NCBI GenBank assembly: GCA_026075535.2
Contig: AP026541.1
Coordinates: 930,001-994,000, forward strand
DNA length: 64,000 nt
Reading direction: 5' to 3'
DNA from: Tricholoma matsutake
Lineage: Eukaryota > Basidiomycota > Agaricomycetes > Agaricales > Tricholomataceae
Below the pieces are notes generated by a model. It ran no database searches, was not told the DNA's origin, and saw only the letters and a list, made by a program, of their open reading frames with translations. Both the position numbers and the translations under genes were made by a program. Positions 61,041 to 64,000 of the stretch are shown one piece after another (positions within the stretch are counted from its first letter, which is position 1; each line of letters opens with the position of its first letter).

Positions 61041-61290
61041 CATGGGCCCATTCATCATATGGTCCACTGCAGTATTAATATATATAACCCATGGGCCCAT
61101 CCATCATATGGTCCACCCCTGTGTTGACATGGCCCATGGGCCCATCCATCATATGTTCCACTATAGTGTTGACATGACCCATGGGCCCATCCATCATATG
61201 GTCCACTGCAGTATTGACTTGACCCATGGGCCCATTCATGACAAATGGCCTATAGCAGTACTCATATCACCCATAAGCCCATCCTATTTC
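61041..61290. repeat. Minisatellite, 45-49 bp period, about 5 units
   Basis: The word CATGGGCCCATYCATCATATG starts at 61041, 61090, 61135, 61180 and 61225 (steps of 49, 45, 45, 45), with a decayed unit near 61270. Each unit contains the palindrome CATGGGCCCATG or a near form, and GTTGACATGACC between. Confidence 0.9.
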
Positions 61291-61357
61291 CATGACCTTA
61301 TATCTACCACATGAGCCCACTTATCTACTATGGTCTGTTATAATCCATGGGCCCAGA

Positions 61358-64000
61358 TTAGCTGGACCATTTCAAACAGCTTAAAGCCACCATTAGTTGG
61401 TCCATTTGTAATGGTCCAAATACACTGAAGGGGCTGCAAGACCAGTCATCCTGCTGATAGTTGCAGAAGATCCAGAGGTACTGCTCCAAGGTCTGATTTA
61501 GTCGTTCTGTCTGACCATCACCTTGCGGGTAATAACCGGAAGTGAAGTGGATCCGCATGTCAAGCACTTTTCCAAGGGAGCAGAAGAAATGGGAGACAAA
61601 CTCGGATCCCCGGTCGCAAGTGACGTGCAACAGAACACCATGCTTGGAGAAGATGTGGAGGACAAACAGGATGGCTAGTTCTTGGGCTGTGATTTCATTG
61701 ACAGTTGGGATGAATATGCCTTGTTTGGTGAGATGGTCAATGATGACCAAGATAGCGGTGTGACCATCGGAGTCGGGTAGTTGTTCAATGAAGTCCATGG
61801 AGATGGAGTTCCAAGGTCATTCCGGAACCGGAAGTTGCTTTAGGAATCCGTAGGGCTTGTGTCAAGGCGATTTGGATTGCTTACAAGTTGTACAGGATTT
61901 GCAGAATTCCTGGACGAAGGTGCAGAGGTTTGGCCAGACATATTTCCAGCGGACAAGCTGCTGGGTTTTGTTTTGTCCGAAGTGGCCAGAGAGAATATGA
62001 TCATGTTTGTATTGGAGGACCTTGAGGCAGAGATCCGCAACATCTGGAACATAAATCCAGTCAAAGTGGCAGAGAAGACCTGCTTTGTCTATTGTCCAGT
62101 TGGGGTCAACAGGTGTTGGAAGATGTGCAGATGATAAGGGGTCATGGGGTAGGGAGGTGTGGATGTTGTGGTGAAGTTTCTCAACATCCATGACTACTGC
62201 TTGTCAAAGGATGGGTGTGGCGAAATAGGTGGCGCGAAGGGAAGAGGTGAGCTGTTCCTGTGTGAATACAGGTCGGAAGTTGGTTGGGTTTACAGTGGCA
62301 AAGTCGCTATTTCCCCCTTTGCGGTAGATGTCCCAATGTCTAGTGAGCTGCATCTGGCTTGGCCCCCAGTTTTCTGGGGTGGAAGCGGATGACGAGATTG
62401 AACTTGGAAAGGTACTCAGACCAACAGGCCTGGCGGCGGGTGAGCAACTTGGTAGTGCTGAAGTACTCAAGATTTTTGTGGTCAGTGACCACATCAACCG
62501 GGTTTGTGGAACCCTCAAAATACTGCTGCCAGTGTTTGAAGGCTTTGAAAATGGCCAAGAGTTCCTTATCATGGGTGTTGTAATTTAGTTCAGCGGGATT
62601 GAAAGAGTGGGAATGAAAAGCGGCCGGATGGATTTCTCCATCTGCAGTGTAAACCGAAAGGATAGCCGCTAAGGCATAGTCGGAAGCGTCGGTTTTGAGT
62701 ACTATCTGTGAGTCAGGTACCCATTGAGTTAAGACGGGTGTGTGAGTGAATTCTTGTTTGAGCCTTTCAAAGGCGTCGCAGCACTTCTTGTTGAAGTCTC
62801 AAGGTGCAGATTTCCACATCAAGCAGGTAAGTGGGATGACAATGTCTGAATAGCCATTAATGAAATGGCAGTAAAAATTGCAAAAACCTAAGAAGGATTG
62901 GATATCCTTAACTTTCCTAGGCTCGGGCCCATTAAGCACGGTTTTGACTTTATCCTCAGACATCCGCAGTCCATCCGGTGAAAGGATGAAACCTAAATAT
63001 TCAACGGTGTCTTTGTGGAACTCACATTTCTGTGGAGAGGTGTAAAGTCCATTTTTCCAGAGACGGTGGAGGACTTCTTTGATGTGAGCCCTGTGCTGGG
63101 ACTTGTTGTCGGAATAGATTAGGATGTTGTCGAGGTATATGATTACACACACATCCAGCATGTCACTGAAGATGTCATTCATAAACCGCTGGAAGGCAGC
63201 GGGTGCATTAGTGAGTCCAAAGGGAACCACCAACCACTCAAAGGATCCATAGCGGGTGCAAAAAGTAGTTTTCCACTCATCACCATCAGCGATGCAGACT
63301 AGGTGATAAGCGTGCTGCAAGTCTATCTTGGTGAATAAGTGGGCTTTGCGGGCAGAGTCAAGGAGGTTGGAAATGAGAGGAAGTGGGTAGCGGTCTTTCT
63401 TCATAAGGCAATTAAGTCCTCAGTAGTCGACACAAAGTTGGAGACTACCATCCTTCTTCTTGACGAAGAGAATCGGAGTGCCATGCAGAGACTTGGATGG
63501 GCAAATGAAACCTGAGTGGACGTTTTCATCAATAAAGACTCGTAAGGCTTCTAATTCAGAGGTGGAGAGAGAATACATGCAACCCGGAGGAGGGGGAGCA
63601 TTATCCTCTGTCTCTATCTTGAGGTCGTAAGGATGATGTGGAGGAAGGGTGTCTGCCTTAGTCTTATTAAAGACATCAGCAAATTCGTGATACTCAGGCA
63701 GAATATTGGAAAGGTCAGATGGGTTAGTGGATTGGGCGGAGTGGGCAGATAACCCTTCTGGAGTGAAGGTCATCTGAAAAGCTACTGCCCCAGGAGGTTT
63801 GCTAGCACACGCATAAGTGGCAGCATTGATGAAAGAGATGTCGGGGGGTGTAAACTTGGGAGGAATGGTTGGATCAGAAAGTGCGGAGGAGTCGAGGATT
63901 TCTACTGGAAGGTTTGGGGGCAAAGGTGATGTCAGGGGTGCTGGACCTCTATGATCTGCAGAGTGGAAAGCGAGTTGGCTTGAAGACCAGTCAATCAATG
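61358..64000 (-). pseudogene. Ty3/gypsy pol (RT, RNase H, integrase), truncated by window edge and at its 3' end
   Basis: Reading from 63998 down. A protease-RT linker comes first, then RT with [21 protein letters not shown] (63520-63460), YRYPLPL-type block, [13 protein letters not shown] (63320), [22 protein letters not shown] (63240-63180), and the active site [11 protein letters not shown] (about 63130; Asn in place of the second Asp). RNase H follows: TDASDYALAAILS (62690), VVTDHKNLEY (62480). The integrase has zinc finger HDHILSGHFG ... CKSCTTCKQS (62010-61870) and core SMDFIEQLPDSDGHT (61800), TCDRGSEF (61620), GQTERLNQTLEQYL (61510). Four in-frame stops, all TGA, lie at 63420, 62799, 62204 and 61862, with a frameshift near 62345. 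The integrase C-terminus and chromodomain are absent; sequence diverges after about 61440. Confidence 0.9.

Noticed and set aside
1..64000. Intact cellular housekeeping genes or rRNA
   Set aside because: None seen; apart from the secreted-protein gene, all recognisable coding sequence belongs to mobile or multi-copy families.

Overview
The window looks like a transposon-dense, gene-poor stretch of a mushroom-forming basidiomycete (Agaricomycetes). The evidence is short GT-AG introns of about 45-70 bp and several transposon families typical of these fungi: Plavaka, KDZ with a CxC2-type cysteine cluster, Helitron, PIF/Harbinger and chromodomain Ty3/gypsy. A TET/JBP-type oxygenase lies next to the KDZ transposase. 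The genus cannot be told from the sequence. All family assignments were made by eye from conserved motifs; no database search was run.

Layout: 1-2588 is a decayed Plavaka transposase. 3362-5815 is a non-autonomous element bounded by 124-bp direct repeats. 8270-9590 is the 3' end of a Ty3/gypsy element. 10701-11010 is a second Plavaka scrap. 11.5-14.4 kb holds tandem repeats and two tRNA-like (SINE-type) repeats. 15.2-16.8 kb holds scraps of two repeated protein families. 17.04-20.99 kb (minus) is a long, broken CACTA/Plavaka-like transposase. 22.08-24.06 kb (minus) is a broken repeated family of unknown function. 24.1-33.6 kb contains a JmjC-type gene and a probable deaminase gene, bracketed by copies of one repeat in opposite orientation. 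33.9-35.8 kb is a CpG-rich island with one intact four-exon secreted-protein gene (minus). 36.0-42.6 kb (minus) is a Helitron RepHel with a C-terminal thiol-protease-like domain and a deleted Rep core. 43.5-45.97 kb (minus) is a broken repeated family. 46.2-49.1 kb is a second Plavaka copy that runs in frame into the C-terminus of a PIF/Harbinger transposase; the other Harbinger half and its Myb-like partner follow to 52.8 kb. 53.0-60.8 kb is a KDZ transposase, a foldback minisatellite, two unknown minus-strand genes and a TET/JBP-like gene. 61.36-64.0 kb (minus) is a Ty3/gypsy pol truncated by the window edge.

Most coding regions carry in-frame stops, mainly TGA at positions where relatives have arginine or tryptophan, together with Arg-to-Gln or Arg-to-Cys changes and strong local CpG loss. 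This is the pattern expected if repeats were CpG-methylated and then deaminated. Against that background, transposon-linked TET/JBP, JmjC and deaminase genes are notable because all three families can act on nucleic acids or chromatin. Only the secreted-protein gene at 33895-34677 appears fully intact.
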